A stretch of DNA of 64,000 nucleotides from JACPRL01 sp035573715 (GCA_035573715.1 DATLZZ010000019.1:34138-98137), one strand, 5' to 3'. Positions 1 to 9,699 are shown, counted from the first letter of the stretch. Program-made: numbers and translations. Notes: a model not told the origin generated them from the letters alone.

Positions 1-99
1 ACGCCGGTGGGGACGGAAGCCCGCAGGCGAAATCCCGAGCGCCAGCGAGGGACCTCAAAGCATGGCGGACTGAAGACGAGAAAGCTGCAATGAACAGGT

Positions 100-174
100 T
101 GGTAGGGGTACCGGGAATCGAACCCGGGTTTCCAGATTGAGAATCTGGCGTCCTAGCCCCTAGACGATACCCCC
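100..174 (-). tRNA. tRNA-Glu (anticodon CTC)
   Basis: Read on the minus strand, these 75 nt form a complete cloverleaf. The acceptor arm GGGGGTA pairs with TACCCCT (first pair G-U). The D-arm is GTCTAGGGGCTAGGAC. The anticodon stem CCAGA/TCTGG encloses loop TTCTCAA, giving anticodon CTC, which reads GAG. The T stem is CCGGG/CCCGG around TTCGATT. The discriminator is A and a CCA end is encoded (plus positions 100-102). The flanking first 99 bases hold nothing I can name. Confidence 0.97.
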
Positions 175-236
175 GGAAAAACCAAGAGGCTACCCTGTTA
201 CGGCAATCTCATTTATAGCCCGGGGCGACAGGAGCG

Positions 237-773
237 TCAAGCGGGGTCGCCAGCGCTGTAGGCGGCGCGAATTGCTTCTTTCGGTGGTGGCGCCTCCCAC
301 GGAGGGAACAACCGCGCCAACCGATGACTCAAAACCTTGGAGCGGAAGTAGCGCTCGTGCTCCCACTCCACTTCCGCCATCGTCAGCAGACAGGGAATCA
401 AGTCCTCGCGGCCACAAGCGCGCGCCTGCCGCGCGGCTTCTTCGTATTCGCGGATGTTGCGGCTCTCGAGCCACCCCGCCGCATACATCGGCGCAAACCA
501 GCCGGAAACACGACAAAGCAGACTAAGCACGCGTCCCACCAGCGCGGCCCGCGCTTCTCGCAGTGCGCTGGGCCAAGCGCTCAGCTCGCGCAGCATCTCG
601 CCCACCAGATGCCGATGGTGCAACTCCTCCTCTTCGATCTTCTGAATCTGGCGGCGTTCCTCTGGGTCGCCTACCGATCGCCAGTGTCTGCGATAGGCGC
701 GCGCCGCGGCCAGCTCGCCCGAGTGCGCCTTTTGCAGGATTTCGATGAAGCGCGAGGCAGGGTAAGGACTCAT
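237..773 (-). CDS. ferritin-like di-iron domain protein
   Basis: 178 residues, predicted all-helical and cytosolic. Two E-x-x-H type helices stand out: EEEELHHRH near residue 55 and AEVEWEHE near residue 145, with further Glu in the first and third helices (GELAAARAY, IREYEEAAR). This is the four-helix di-iron pattern of the ferritin-like superfamily, closest in look to rubrerythrin/COQ7-like proteins. I chose the ATG at 773 because GGAGGGCGGAG lies just upstream on the minus strand; longer in-frame readings lack a plausible start and are Pro/Arg-rich noise. It is divergent from trpC across 128 bp. The substrate (peroxide, iron or a lipid) cannot be told from sequence. Confidence 0.75.
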   Translation of the reverse strand: MSPYPASRFIEILQKAHSGELAAARAYRRHWRSVGDPEERRQIQKIEEEELHHRHLVGEMLRELSAWPSALREARAALVGRVLSLLCRVSGWFAPMYAAGWLESRNIREYEEAARQARACGREDLIPCLLTMAEVEWEHERYFRSKVLSHRLARLFPPWEAPPPKEAIRAAYSAGDPA

Positions 774-901
774 TAGCAACTCCGCCCTCCAGCTGTGCAC
801 TCGGTAGTACGACCGGCCTGCGGCCGAAGACGCATGCGGTTTGACTTGCAAGCAGGCGACCGCTAGCATACAGGTTTCTTCCTTCACCGGAGAAGGCAAC
901 C

Positions 902-1714
902 GTGGCGAGCAGCCCGCGGACACAAACGGCGGACATGCTGGAGCGCATCCTCGCCGCCCGCCGCCAGGCGCTCGCTCAGGCCAAGCAGATGACGCCAGCG
1001 GCCAAACTCGAAGAGCGCGCGGCCGCGGCGTCGCCGCCACGCGACTTCGCCGCCGCGCTGCGGCGCGATGGACTCAACATCGTCGCCGAGCTCAAGAAGG
1101 CGTCGCCCTCGCGCGGCCTCCTGCGCCCCCGCTACAATCCCGCCGCGCTCGCTCCGGCGCTCGAAGCCGCCGGCGCCTGCGCCCTGTCTGTTCTGACCGA
1201 GCCGGAGTTCTTCCGCGGTTCGCTCGAAGATCTGCAGACCGTGGCCAAGCTGGTCGGTGTGCCGGTGCTGCGCAAGGACTTTCTCTTCGATTCCTATCAG
1301 CTCTTCGAGGCCCGCGCCGCCGGCGCCGACGCGTTTCTCCTCATTGCGGCCATCCTGTCGGCGGCGGAGCTGCGGTTGCTCCTCACGCTCGGCAGGCAAT
1401 TGGGCATGTCCGCGCTGGTGGAAGTTCACACGGCCGACGAGCTGGCGCGCGCGCTGGACGCCGAGGCCGAGATTATCGGCGTCAACAACCGCGACCTGAA
1501 AACTTTCTCGGTGGATATCGAGACCTCGCTGCGGCTCGTTGAGGCCGTTCCCGACGCCTGCCTGGTGGTCAGTGAGAGTGGCCTGTGGTCGAACGACGAC
1601 TTGCAGCGTCTGCGCGCCGCCGGGTTTGACGCTTTTCTCATTGGCGAACACCTGATGCGGGCAACCGAGCCAGCGGCGGCGCTGGCGCAACTGCAAACCG
1701 GAGAGACGAAATGA
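902..1714 (+). CDS. trpC: indole-3-glycerol-phosphate synthase
   Basis: Fourth step after anthranilate: ring closure of CdRP to indole-3-glycerol phosphate. 270 residues, the usual length of a monofunctional TrpC barrel. Diagnostic motifs are AELKKASPSRG (catalytic Lys), VLRKDFLFD, GADAFLLI, ALVEVHT, IIGVNNRDLKTF and VSESGL. The start is a GTG with GGAG nine bases upstream; an ATG eleven codons in (935) is a possible alternative. First gene of a plus-strand block trpC-trpF-trpB-trpA; its stop overlaps trpF by four bases (ATGA), so the two are probably translationally coupled. No leader peptide with tandem Trp codons or attenuator is visible upstream. Confidence 0.97.
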   Translation: MASSPRTQTADMLERILAARRQALAQAKQMTPAAKLEERAAAASPPRDFAAALRRDGLNIVAELKKASPSRGLLRPRYNPAALAPALEAAGACALSVLTEPEFFRGSLEDLQTVAKLVGVPVLRKDFLFDSYQLFEARAAGADAFLLIAAILSAAELRLLLTLGRQLGMSALVEVHTADELARALDAEAEIIGVNNRDLKTFSVDIETSLRLVEAVPDACLVVSESGLWSNDDLQRLRAAGFDAFLIGEHLMRATEPAAALAQLQTGETK

Positions 1715-2343
1715 TTCGCGTGAAAATCTGCGGCATCACCACGCTCGATGACGCTCTGGTGGCTGCGGCTGCCGGCGCCGATGCGGTGGGCTTCAATTTC
1801 TGCCCGGAATCACCGCGCTACCTCGAGCCCGCTCGCGCCGCGGAGATCGTCGCGCTGCTGTCGCCTTTCGTGACTCCTGTGGGCGTGTTTGTGAATGAAG
1901 CGCCGCTGCGCATCGAGCGCATCGCTCGCGCTGCCCGCGTCCGCGCCGTGCAACTTCATGGCGACGAGGAACCCGCCGAGGTCGAAGCGCTGACTTCCAA
2001 AGGCCACAAGGTTGTGAAAGCGTTTCGCATGGGGCGCAGGTTTCGCGCTGCGGAACTGAAGAACTACTCGAGCGCTGCCGCCTTTCTTCTGGACTCCGAG
2101 GTCAAAGGCAAGCGCGGCGGCACCGGCAAGTCGTTCGACTGGCGCAAGGCGCGCCCCGCCAACCGCCACGGGCGCATCCTGCTCGCCGGCGGGCTCACGG
2201 TTGAGAACGTCGCCGAGGCCATCCAGCAGGCGCAGCCCTATGGCGTCGACGTTTGCAGCGGCGTCGAAAGCCAGCCCGGCGTCAAAGACCACGCGCTCCT
2301 GCGCGCCTTCATTCGCGCCGCCAAGAGCGTCGCGGTGGCCTGA
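1711..2343 (+). CDS. trpF: phosphoribosylanthranilate isomerase
   Basis: Isomerises N-(5-phosphoribosyl)anthranilate to CdRP, the step before TrpC. 210 residues. It opens with VKICGIT (catalytic Cys), then AVGFNF, VQLHGDE, and LAGGLTVENV with DVCSGVE near the C-terminus, all standard in the TrpF barrel. It is a separate gene, not fused to trpC as in enterobacteria. The ATG overlaps the trpC stop, and the trpB GTG follows directly after its own TGA, so trpC-F-B reads as one coupled transcript. Confidence 0.97.
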   Translation: MIRVKICGITTLDDALVAAAAGADAVGFNFCPESPRYLEPARAAEIVALLSPFVTPVGVFVNEAPLRIERIARAARVRAVQLHGDEEPAEVEALTSKGHKVVKAFRMGRRFRAAELKNYSSAAAFLLDSEVKGKRGGTGKSFDWRKARPANRHGRILLAGGLTVENVAEAIQQAQPYGVDVCSGVESQPGVKDHALLRAFIRAAKSVAVA

Positions 2344-3569
<1,226 letters not shown>

Positions 3570-3579
<10 letters not shown>

Positions 3580-3596
3580 GCGAAGCGAAGGATCTC
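3570..3596. repeat. dispersed short repeat overlapping the trpB stop codon
   Basis: A TCATCCTGAGCGAAGCGAAG-type sequence with ATCCT/AGGAT arms. It resembles a word I know as recurrent between genes in many environmental bacterial genomes. The trpB TGA (3577-3579) is inside it, and it fills the whole trpB-trpA gap. No second full copy occurs in this window; a differently spelled relative lies inside lipB (63319-63369). Confidence 0.6.
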
Positions 3597-3605
3597 AGAG
3601 CAGGA

Positions 3606-4412
3606 ATGAAACCAAGAACACCCAAACAACTGCCGGATGCCTTGCGAAGCGCCTTCGCCCATTCGCGCCGCCCGGGCCTGGTCGCCTACGTCACGGCCGG
3701 CGACCCCAGCCTGCGCTTCACCGAACAGCTCGTTCTCCGCCTGGCGGCCGCCGGCGCGGACGTCATTGAGCTGGGCGTGCCGTTCTCCGATCCCATCGCC
3801 GACGGGCCCGTCATCCAGCGCGCCAGCCAGCGCGCCCTGCGCCGCGGCACGACTCTCGCCAAGGTTCTTCGACTGGCCGCGCGCGTGCACAGGAAAACTT
3901 CCGTACCGCTGGTGCTCTTCAGCTACTTCAATCCCGTCCTTCAGTTCGGTCTGGAGCGCTTCGCCGCGCAAGCGGCCGCCGCCGGCATCCAGGGCGTTCT
4001 CATCACCGACCTCACGCCGGAAGAAGCCCGCGACTTCGTCCGGCTGATGCGCCGCCGCGGGCTGGACACAGTGTTTCTGGCCGCGCCCACTTCGACCCCG
4101 GCGCGCTTGCGCCAGATTGCGCGCCTGTCGCGCGGCTTCGTGTATCTAATCTCGCGTCGCGGCGTTACGGGCGCGCGCGCAGACGTTCCTCCCGACGTGA
4201 GGGCAATGGTGAAGCGCCTCCGGCGCTTCACCCAGCTCCCCATCGCGGTCGGCTTCGGTATCGCACGGCCCCAGCAGGTGGCTGCGCTCAGCGGGGTTGC
4301 CGAGGGCGTGGTGGTGGGCAGCGCGCTGGTAGAATGCTGGGAGCGCGCCCGCGGGGAGGGAGCCTTGCGCGCGGCGGCCGCGCTGGTAAAGAGACTGAAA
4401 GTAGCATCATGA
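3606..4412 (+). CDS. trpA: tryptophan synthase alpha chain
   Basis: Cleaves indole-3-glycerol phosphate to indole and glyceraldehyde-3-phosphate, channelling indole to TrpB. 268 residues. VIELGVPFSDPIADGPVIQ carries the two catalytic acids (Glu and Asp); ISRRGVTGARA and VGFGIA bind phosphate. AYVTAGDP near residue 28 is the usual first strand. Its stop overlaps the ATG of the next gene by four bases (ATGA), tying a cysteine-synthase-like enzyme into the same transcript. Confidence 0.97.
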   Translation: MKPRTPKQLPDALRSAFAHSRRPGLVAYVTAGDPSLRFTEQLVLRLAAAGADVIELGVPFSDPIADGPVIQRASQRALRRGTTLAKVLRLAARVHRKTSVPLVLFSYFNPVLQFGLERFAAQAAAAGIQGVLITDLTPEEARDFVRLMRRRGLDTVFLAAPTSTPARLRQIARLSRGFVYLISRRGVTGARADVPPDVRAMVKRLRRFTQLPIAVGFGIARPQQVAALSGVAEGVVVGSALVECWERARGEGALRAAAALVKRLKVAS

Positions 4413-5398
4413 ACGGAACGCAGCCGGACATCCTCGCGCGCATCGGCAATACCTCGCTCGTGCCCTTGCGCCGCCTCGTGCCGCCCAATGGCGCGCGCAT
4501 CCTGCTCAAGCTCGAAAGCGAGAACCCGACCGGCAGCATGAAGGATCGCATGGCGCTGGCGATGATTGAAGCCGCCGAGGCCGATGGCCGCCTGCCCGCG
4601 GGCGGCGCGGTGGTCGAATACACCGGCGGCAGCACGGGCGTGTCGCTGTCGCTGGTCTGCGCGGTCAAGGGACATCCGCTGCACATCGTGAGCTCCGACG
4701 CCTTCGCCAAAGAGAAACTCGACTACATGAGGATTCTGGGCGCGCAGCTCCAAATCACCCCCAGCGACAGCGGGCGCATGACCGAGAAACTCACCCGTGA
4801 CATGATTGAGGCCGCGCGCGTCATTCAGCAGAAGACCGGCGCCTACTGGACCGACCAGTTGAACAACAACGATCAGGTGGCCGCCTATCACCAGATGGCG
4901 GAGGAAATCTGGAGCCAGACCGGCGGCCAGGTGGACGCTTTTGTCCAAAGCGTCGGCACCGCGGGCTCGCTGCGCGGCAACGCCGAAGGCCTGCGCCGCC
5001 GCAACGCTAAGGTAAGGATCGTCGCGGTGGAGCCCGCTGAATCTCCGGTTCTCTCAGGCGGTGCCCCCGGCGCCCACAAGATTGACGGCATCGGCGCCGG
5101 CTTTGTCGTCCCGCTCTGGCAGCAAGGCCTCGCCGATCAGATTGAGCGCGTCTCCACTGACGATGCCGTGGCGATGGCGCTTCGGCTGGCCCGCGAAGAG
5201 GGTTTGTTCGCGGGGACGTCCACCGGCGCCAACGTGGTCGCCGCGCTGCGCGTTGCCGAGCAACTGGGCCGTGACGCGACCATCGTCACCCTGATGGTGG
5301 ACACCGGGATGAAGTACCTCAAGAGCTACGGCGCAATGCTCAAGGATTTAGCTGACAGTTTCAAGGGACAGGAGTCAACAGCACGGAGGACAAGGTGA
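4409..5398 (+). CDS. cysteine synthase family PLP enzyme
   Basis: 329 residues, fold-type II PLP enzyme: ENPTGSMKDRMA holds the PLP Lys, EYTGGSTGVSL replaces the more usual TSGNTG loop, VGTAGSLRG and GTSTGANV bind phosphate. The most likely reaction is O-acetylserine plus sulfide to cysteine, but the EYTGGSTG variant and the absence of other cysteine genes leave room for another beta-replacement. I chose the ATG at 4409, which overlaps the trpA stop. The C-terminus ends in a short basic tail (TARRTR) that looks unlike the rest and runs into the next gene through a GTGA overlap. Confidence 0.85.
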   Translation: MNGTQPDILARIGNTSLVPLRRLVPPNGARILLKLESENPTGSMKDRMALAMIEAAEADGRLPAGGAVVEYTGGSTGVSLSLVCAVKGHPLHIVSSDAFAKEKLDYMRILGAQLQITPSDSGRMTEKLTRDMIEAARVIQQKTGAYWTDQLNNNDQVAAYHQMAEEIWSQTGGQVDAFVQSVGTAGSLRGNAEGLRRRNAKVRIVAVEPAESPVLSGGAPGAHKIDGIGAGFVVPLWQQGLADQIERVSTDDAVAMALRLAREEGLFAGTSTGANVVAALRVAEQLGRDATIVTLMVDTGMKYLKSYGAMLKDLADSFKGQESTARRTR

Positions 5399-5820
5399 GC
5401 AAGGTTCGCATACTTCTATGGAACTTGCTCATGGTGTCTGTGGTGCTACTCCCAACCTTCTTTGTTGCCCTTGTTATCGAAATGGCATTGAGGGGCGTGC
5501 CGCTGAAGCCCCCATATTTCAACCATGCTGCTCGGGCGGTTGTTGATTACATCGGTCTATGGCTGGAAATGGCGCCAGCCTCAGTGATACACAGCGTGGC
5601 GATGATGTTCTTGCCGCCTTCTGTTTCACCTGGGATTAGAAGAGCGGTCGCGTATACGGCCTCCCTTTTGGTTCCGGGGATTCCCATGCTCCTAGATTCC
5701 GGAACGGCGTTTTTTTTGTGCGACGCTTTGGCCTCCACTGTGATCGCGACTCTGGCCTACGCTTGCGCGTCGACGGCCTGGTTCATGAAAGCGCAACGCT
5801 CGACCGTTCCTGCCAGTTGA
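5395..5820 (+). CDS. small multi-pass membrane protein, unknown function
   Basis: 141 residues with a hydrophobic N-terminal helix (about 6-30) and two or three more hydrophobic stretches (about 55-75, 85-105, 108-130). I recognise no family motif. The GTG start overlaps the stop of the preceding gene (GTGA), suggesting coupling. Codon use is clearly unlike its neighbours: many A/T-ending codons and visibly lower GC than the trp/aro genes either side. It separates the tryptophan genes from the chorismate mutase/DAHP synthase/TyrA genes, so it may be a later arrival in an old operon. Confidence 0.65.
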   Translation: MSKVRILLWNLLMVSVVLLPTFFVALVIEMALRGVPLKPPYFNHAARAVVDYIGLWLEMAPASVIHSVAMMFLPPSVSPGIRRAVAYTASLLVPGIPMLLDSGTAFFLCDALASTVIATLAYACASTAWFMKAQRSTVPAS

Positions 5821-5832
5821 AGAGGAAGGCTG

Positions 5833-6108
5833 ATGGACATCGACGATTGGCGCAAGAAAATTGACGAGCTCGACGCCCAGTTGGTCGAGCTACTCAACGC
5901 GCGCTCGCGCTGCGCCGCCGAAATCGGCAAGCTGAAGGCCAAGGATGGCCAGCCGATTTACAGCCCGGAGCGCGAGCGGGAGATTCTGGAGCGGGTGCAG
6001 CAGTTGAACCGCGGGCCGCTGGGCAACGACGCGCTCAAGCGGCTGTTCGAGCGCATTCTGGATGAAGCCCGCGTGGTTGAAAAGCAGTCATTCGAGAAGA
6101 AGGAGTAG
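5833..6108 (+). CDS. aroQ: chorismate mutase, AroQ type
   Basis: Converts chorismate to prephenate, the branch to Phe and Tyr. 91 residues, all-helical AroQ fold: DDWRKKIDELDAQLVELLNA (helix 1), RCAAEIGKLKA with the active-site Arg and Lys, then YSPEREREILERV. It is free-standing, not fused to prephenate dehydratase or dehydrogenase. AGAGGAAGG precedes the ATG. DAHP synthase starts six bases downstream and prephenate dehydrogenase follows, so this is a compact feed-in module for tyrosine. Confidence 0.93.
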   Translation: MDIDDWRKKIDELDAQLVELLNARSRCAAEIGKLKAKDGQPIYSPEREREILERVQQLNRGPLGNDALKRLFERILDEARVVEKQSFEKKE

Positions 6109-6114
6109 TCGGCG

Positions 6115-7134
6115 ATGGTCGTGGTGATGCAGGAAGGGGCGAGCGAAGAGCAGATCCAGCGCGTCATCGAGCGCCTGATTGAAATGGGCTTCGCCGTGCA
6201 TCGCTCCTCCGGGGTCAAGCACACCGTGCTGGGGGCGGTGGGCGCGGTGCTGGACTTCGACCCGCGCAACGTCGAGCTGCTCGACGGCGTGCGCGAAGTC
6301 GTCCGCATCAGCGCCCCCTACAAGCTCGCCAGCCGCAGCTTCCGGCCCGACGGCACGCGGGTGCAGTTGGGGAAGGGAATTGTCATCGGCGGCGAAGAGG
6401 TTGTGGTGATGGCCGGGCCGTGCTCGGCGGAGAGCCGCGAGCAGGTGCTCGCCGTCGCCGAGGTGGTCAGCCGCAATGGCGCGAAGATTCTCCGCGGCGG
6501 CGCCTTCAAGCCGCGCACCTCGCCCTACAGCTTCCAGGGCCTGGGCGAGCCGGCGCTGAAGTGGCTGCGCGAAGCCGCCGACCGCTACAACCTGCTGGTC
6601 ATCAGCGAAGTGATGGACCACACCAAGATTCCGCTGATGCTCGACTACGCCGACATCCTCCAGGTCGGCGCCCGCAACATGCAGAACTTCGACCTGCTCA
6701 AGGAACTGGGCAAAGTGCGCAAGCCGGTGATGCTCAAACGCGGCCTGGCCAGCACCATTGAAGAGTGGCTGCTCTCGGCCGAATACGTGATGCAGGGCGG
6801 CAACTACGACGTGATGCTGTGCGAGCGCGGCATCCGCACCTTCGAGACCTACACGCGCAACACCCTCGACCTCGCCGCCATTCCCGTGATTCACAAACTG
6901 TCGCATCTGCCTGTCGTGGTCGACCCGTCGCACGGCACCGGCCGCCGCGACAAAGTGGCGCCCATGGCGCGCGCCGCGGTCGCCGCCGGCGCCGACGGCG
7001 TAATGGTCGAAGTTCACAACGACCCCGAGCACGCGCTGAGCGACGGCGCCCAGTCTCTCTACCCGGAGCAGTTCGCCCGGTTGATGAAGGAGCTGCGCAT
7101 CATCGCTCCCGCGGTCGAACGCCGCATCGGTTGA
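6115..7134 (+). CDS. aroF: 3-deoxy-7-phosphoheptulonate synthase (DAHP synthase, type I beta)
   Basis: Condenses PEP and erythrose-4-phosphate, the entry step of the shikimate pathway. 339 residues. The first ~70 residues form the small ferredoxin-like regulatory domain typical of the beta subtype. The barrel carries MAGPCSAES, LRGGAFKPRTSPYSFQG, QVGARNMQN, MLKRG, CERGIRTFE and VVDPSHGTGRRD, with metal and substrate ligands in place. By analogy with Thermotoga-type enzymes the N-terminal domain would mediate Tyr/Phe feedback. The preceding chorismate mutase gene suggests a working complex, which is inference. Confidence 0.96.
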   Translation: MVVVMQEGASEEQIQRVIERLIEMGFAVHRSSGVKHTVLGAVGAVLDFDPRNVELLDGVREVVRISAPYKLASRSFRPDGTRVQLGKGIVIGGEEVVVMAGPCSAESREQVLAVAEVVSRNGAKILRGGAFKPRTSPYSFQGLGEPALKWLREAADRYNLLVISEVMDHTKIPLMLDYADILQVGARNMQNFDLLKELGKVRKPVMLKRGLASTIEEWLLSAEYVMQGGNYDVMLCERGIRTFETYTRNTLDLAAIPVIHKLSHLPVVVDPSHGTGRRDKVAPMARAAVAAGADGVMVEVHNDPEHALSDGAQSLYPEQFARLMKELRIIAPAVERRIG

Positions 7135-7137
7135 TCC

Positions 7138-8001
7138 ATGCCCTTCAATCGCACTGCAATCCTCGGTTGCGGACTCATCGGTGGCTCGTTTGCGCTCGGC
7201 CTGAAGAAGCGTGGACTGGGAGGGCAGATTATCGGCTGCGATCGGGACGAGGTGCTGGAAAAGGCGAAAGCTCGCGGCGCCATCGACGCCGGCACCTCCG
7301 AACTCTCCGAGGCGGTGGCGACGGCTGAGCTCGTCTATCTGGCCGCGCCGGTGGTGACCATCCTCGATCTGTTGCCCCAGGTCGCCAAAGCGGCACAGCA
7401 AGGCGCGCTCGTAACTGACGCGGGAAGCACAAAGGTGAGAATCTGCCGGCTGGCGAAAGAAGTGCTGCCGGGGAGCCTCACCTTCATTGGCGGACATCCG
7501 ATGGCGGGGAAGGAAGCGAGTGGAATCGAAAACGCCGACCCGGATCTCTTCGTGGGCTCCAAGTGGGTGCTCATTCGGGATGATCGCAGAGGCTCAGCAG
7601 ACGCAGAGAAGGAATTCGCGGAGTTGGTCGAGAAGCTCGGCGCCGAACCCATCTTCCTCGATGCCGAGACGCACGACTGGGCGGCGGCGCTGGTGTCGCA
7701 TCTTCCACAGCTTCTCTCTACCGCGCTGGCGAGCACTACCTGGGACGAAACCGATGAGGACGGCCTGCCGCTGGCGCTGGCCGGGCCCGGCTTCCGCGAC
7801 CTGACGCGGCTGGCTGCCAGCCCTTACGAGCTCTGGCGCGACGTCTGCCTCACCAACGGCGACAACATCGCCCGCGCCCTGGAGCGGCTGGAGCAGCGCC
7901 TCGCTCATATCCGCACCCGGCTCCGCTCCCGCGAGCTGGCGGAAGAATTTGAAAAAGCGCAGCAGACTTGCGCTATGCTGAAGCGCGGAGAGAGGACGTG
8001 A
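7138..8001 (+). CDS. tyrA: prephenate dehydrogenase
   Basis: Oxidative decarboxylation of prephenate to 4-hydroxyphenylpyruvate. 287 residues: Rossmann motif ILGCGLIGGSFALGL at the N-terminus, GGHPMAGKE (catalytic His region) near residue 120, then an all-helical C-terminal half. No ACT or chorismate mutase domain is attached, consistent with the separate mutase two genes upstream. The start ATG follows the DAHP synthase stop by three bases. The stop overlaps the GTG of the CoA-transferase alpha subunit. Confidence 0.93.
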   Translation: MPFNRTAILGCGLIGGSFALGLKKRGLGGQIIGCDRDEVLEKAKARGAIDAGTSELSEAVATAELVYLAAPVVTILDLLPQVAKAAQQGALVTDAGSTKVRICRLAKEVLPGSLTFIGGHPMAGKEASGIENADPDLFVGSKWVLIRDDRRGSADAEKEFAELVEKLGAEPIFLDAETHDWAAALVSHLPQLLSTALASTTWDETDEDGLPLALAGPGFRDLTRLAASPYELWRDVCLTNGDNIARALERLEQRLAHIRTRLRSRELAEEFEKAQQTCAMLKRGERT

Positions 8002-8699
8002 ACAAGGTCGTTGCCAACGCCGACGAAGCCATCCGCCACATTCCCGACGGCGCCAGCATCATGATGGGCGGCTTCGGGCTGTGCGGGATTCCCGAAAACC
8101 TCATCGCCGCCGTGCGCCGCAAGGGCATCCAGAACCTGACGGTGATGTCGAACAACGCCGGCGTGGACGACTTCGGCATCGGCCTGCTGCTGCAAACGCG
8201 CCAGGTGAAGAAGATGATCGCCACCTACGTGGGCGAGAACAAACTCTTCGAGCAGCAGGTGCTGAGCGGCGAGCTCGAAGCCGAGCTCATCCCGCAGGGA
8301 ACTTTTGCCGAGCGCATGCGCGCCGCCGGCGCCGGCCTGGGCGGCTTCTTCACTCCGACCGGCTACGGTACCCCCATCGCGGAAGGCAAGGAGACGCGCG
8401 AGATTGACGGCAAGATGTACGTCTTCGAGAAACCGCTGCGCGCCCAGTTCGCCTTCGTCAAAGCGTGGAAAGGCGACGGCTGGGGCAATCTGATTTATCG
8501 GAAGACGGCGCGCAATTTCAATCCGGTGATGGCGACCGCGGCTGACTACGTCATCGCCGAAGTGGAAGAGCTGGTGAAGGTGGGCGAGCTCGACCCCAAT
8601 ACGGTGCACACGCCCGGTATCTACGTGGACGCCATTTTCCAGGGCACCAACTACGAAAAGCGCATCGAGCGCCGCACGGTGCGAAAGAGGGAAAAGTAG
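7998..8699 (+). CDS. scoA: 3-oxoacid CoA-transferase subunit A
   Basis: Alpha subunit of a class I CoA-transferase (succinyl-CoA:3-ketoacid type). 233 residues, the standard length. MMGGFGLCGIPENLI near the N-terminus is the hallmark glycine-rich stretch; ATYVGENK, GTFAERMRAAG and GFFTPTGYGT follow as in the family. The GTG at 7998 overlaps the tyrA stop by four bases (GTGA), so the pair sits at the end of the aromatic operon. Its link to tyrosine metabolism is unclear; acetoacetate or another 3-oxoacid is the likely substrate. Confidence 0.93.
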   Translation: MNKVVANADEAIRHIPDGASIMMGGFGLCGIPENLIAAVRRKGIQNLTVMSNNAGVDDFGIGLLLQTRQVKKMIATYVGENKLFEQQVLSGELEAELIPQGTFAERMRAAGAGLGGFFTPTGYGTPIAEGKETREIDGKMYVFEKPLRAQFAFVKAWKGDGWGNLIYRKTARNFNPVMATAADYVIAEVEELVKVGELDPNTVHTPGIYVDAIFQGTNYEKRIERRTVRKREK

Positions 8700-8700
8700 A

Positions 8701-9369
8701 ATGGCTGCACTGACCGGCGACGCCGCCCGCGAATTCATCGCCCAGCGCGTGGCGCAGGAGCTGCGCGACGGCTACTACGTCAACCTCGGCATCGGCTTGC
8801 CGACGCTGGTGGTCAACTACATCCCGCCCGGAATGGACGTCATCCTGCAATCGGAGAACGGCCTGCTCGGCATCGGCCCGTGGCCCTACGAAGGCGAGGA
8901 GGATCCTGACCTGGTGAGCGCGGGCAAGGAAACCGTCACCGAAATCCCCGGCGCGTCGTACTTCTCCAGCGCCGACTCGTTCGCCATGATTCGCGGCGGG
9001 CACATCGATCTCTCGATTCTCGGCGCGCTGCAAGTGGATGAGAAAGGCAATCTGGCCAACTGGATGATCCCCGGCAAAATGGTGAAAGGCATGGGCGGGG
9101 CGATGGATCTGGTGGCCGGCGCCAAACGCGTCATCATCGCCATGGAGCACACCGCCAAAGGCCAACCGAAGATCGTCACGCGCTGCACACTGCCGCTCAC
9201 CGGCCTCGGCGTGGTCAACACCATCATCACCGAAATGGGCGTGATGGAAGTCACGCCGGCGGGCCTGGAGCTGCGCGAGCTCGGCCCGGGCGTCACCGCC
9301 GACGAGGTGCAGCAGGCCACCGAAGCGCGGCTGATTCGCGCCAAAGACTTGAAGGAAGCGCGGGTGTGA
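8701..9369 (+). CDS. scoB: 3-oxoacid CoA-transferase subunit B
   Basis: Beta subunit, 222 residues, carrying the catalytic glutamate in SENGLLGIG (about residue 45), preceded by NLGIGLPTLV and followed by GGHIDLSILGALQVD and MGGAMDLV. It starts one base after the subunit A stop, so the two are made together and would form the usual alpha2-beta2 enzyme. The reaction moves CoA from succinyl-CoA to a 3-oxoacid through a glutamyl-CoA intermediate. Confidence 0.94.
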   Translation: MAALTGDAAREFIAQRVAQELRDGYYVNLGIGLPTLVVNYIPPGMDVILQSENGLLGIGPWPYEGEEDPDLVSAGKETVTEIPGASYFSSADSFAMIRGGHIDLSILGALQVDEKGNLANWMIPGKMVKGMGGAMDLVAGAKRVIIAMEHTAKGQPKIVTRCTLPLTGLGVVNTIITEMGVMEVTPAGLELRELGPGVTADEVQQATEARLIRAKDLKEARV

Positions 9370-9372
9370 ACC

Positions 9373-9699
9373 GTGGAGTTGAAGTCTATCGTCGTTGTCA
9401 GCCTGCACGACCCCAAAGAAAAAATCTGGGGCCAATTGATTGCCATGACCCCCGCGGGCGTGACCGTGCGCGGCATCGACGTGAACTCGTTCGATGACTT
9501 CATCGCCCAGGTGAAGAACCCCGAGGAGGGCAACGTCGGCCTGGCGACGATTTTCTATCCCATGCATCGGGTCGAACGCGTCGCGCTCGACGAGGCCAAA
9601 GGCTCCATCCCCTCCCTTGCCCAGATGTTCGAGCACCACGTCGGCCGGAGCCTGCTCGAGTACCTCGAGTACGTTGCCAGCCTCTCCGAGCCCGACTAG
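9373..9699 (+). CDS. conserved-looking hypothetical protein, possibly Sm-like fold
   Basis: 108 residues, soluble, acidic. The first half (KSIVVVSLHDPKEKIWGQLI and onward, then GVTVRGIDVNSFDDFI) reads as a small beta barrel in which charged turns alternate with short strands, the pattern of an LSm/Hfq-like or RNA-binding fold. The second half is helical. I do not recognise a named family. The GTG start lies three bases after the CoA-transferase beta stop, so it is probably cotranscribed. The fold suggestion is inference from strand pattern only. Confidence 0.7.
   Translation: MELKSIVVVSLHDPKEKIWGQLIAMTPAGVTVRGIDVNSFDDFIAQVKNPEEGNVGLATIFYPMHRVERVALDEAKGSIPSLAQMFEHHVGRSLLEYLEYVASLSEPD

Noticed and set aside
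1..99. Possible gene end or second tRNA before tRNA-Glu
   Set aside because: No cloverleaf and no coding pattern could be supported in this short stretch.
774..901. A Trp attenuator or leader peptide before trpC
   Set aside because: No short frame with tandem Trp codons and no terminator/antiterminator pair could be found.
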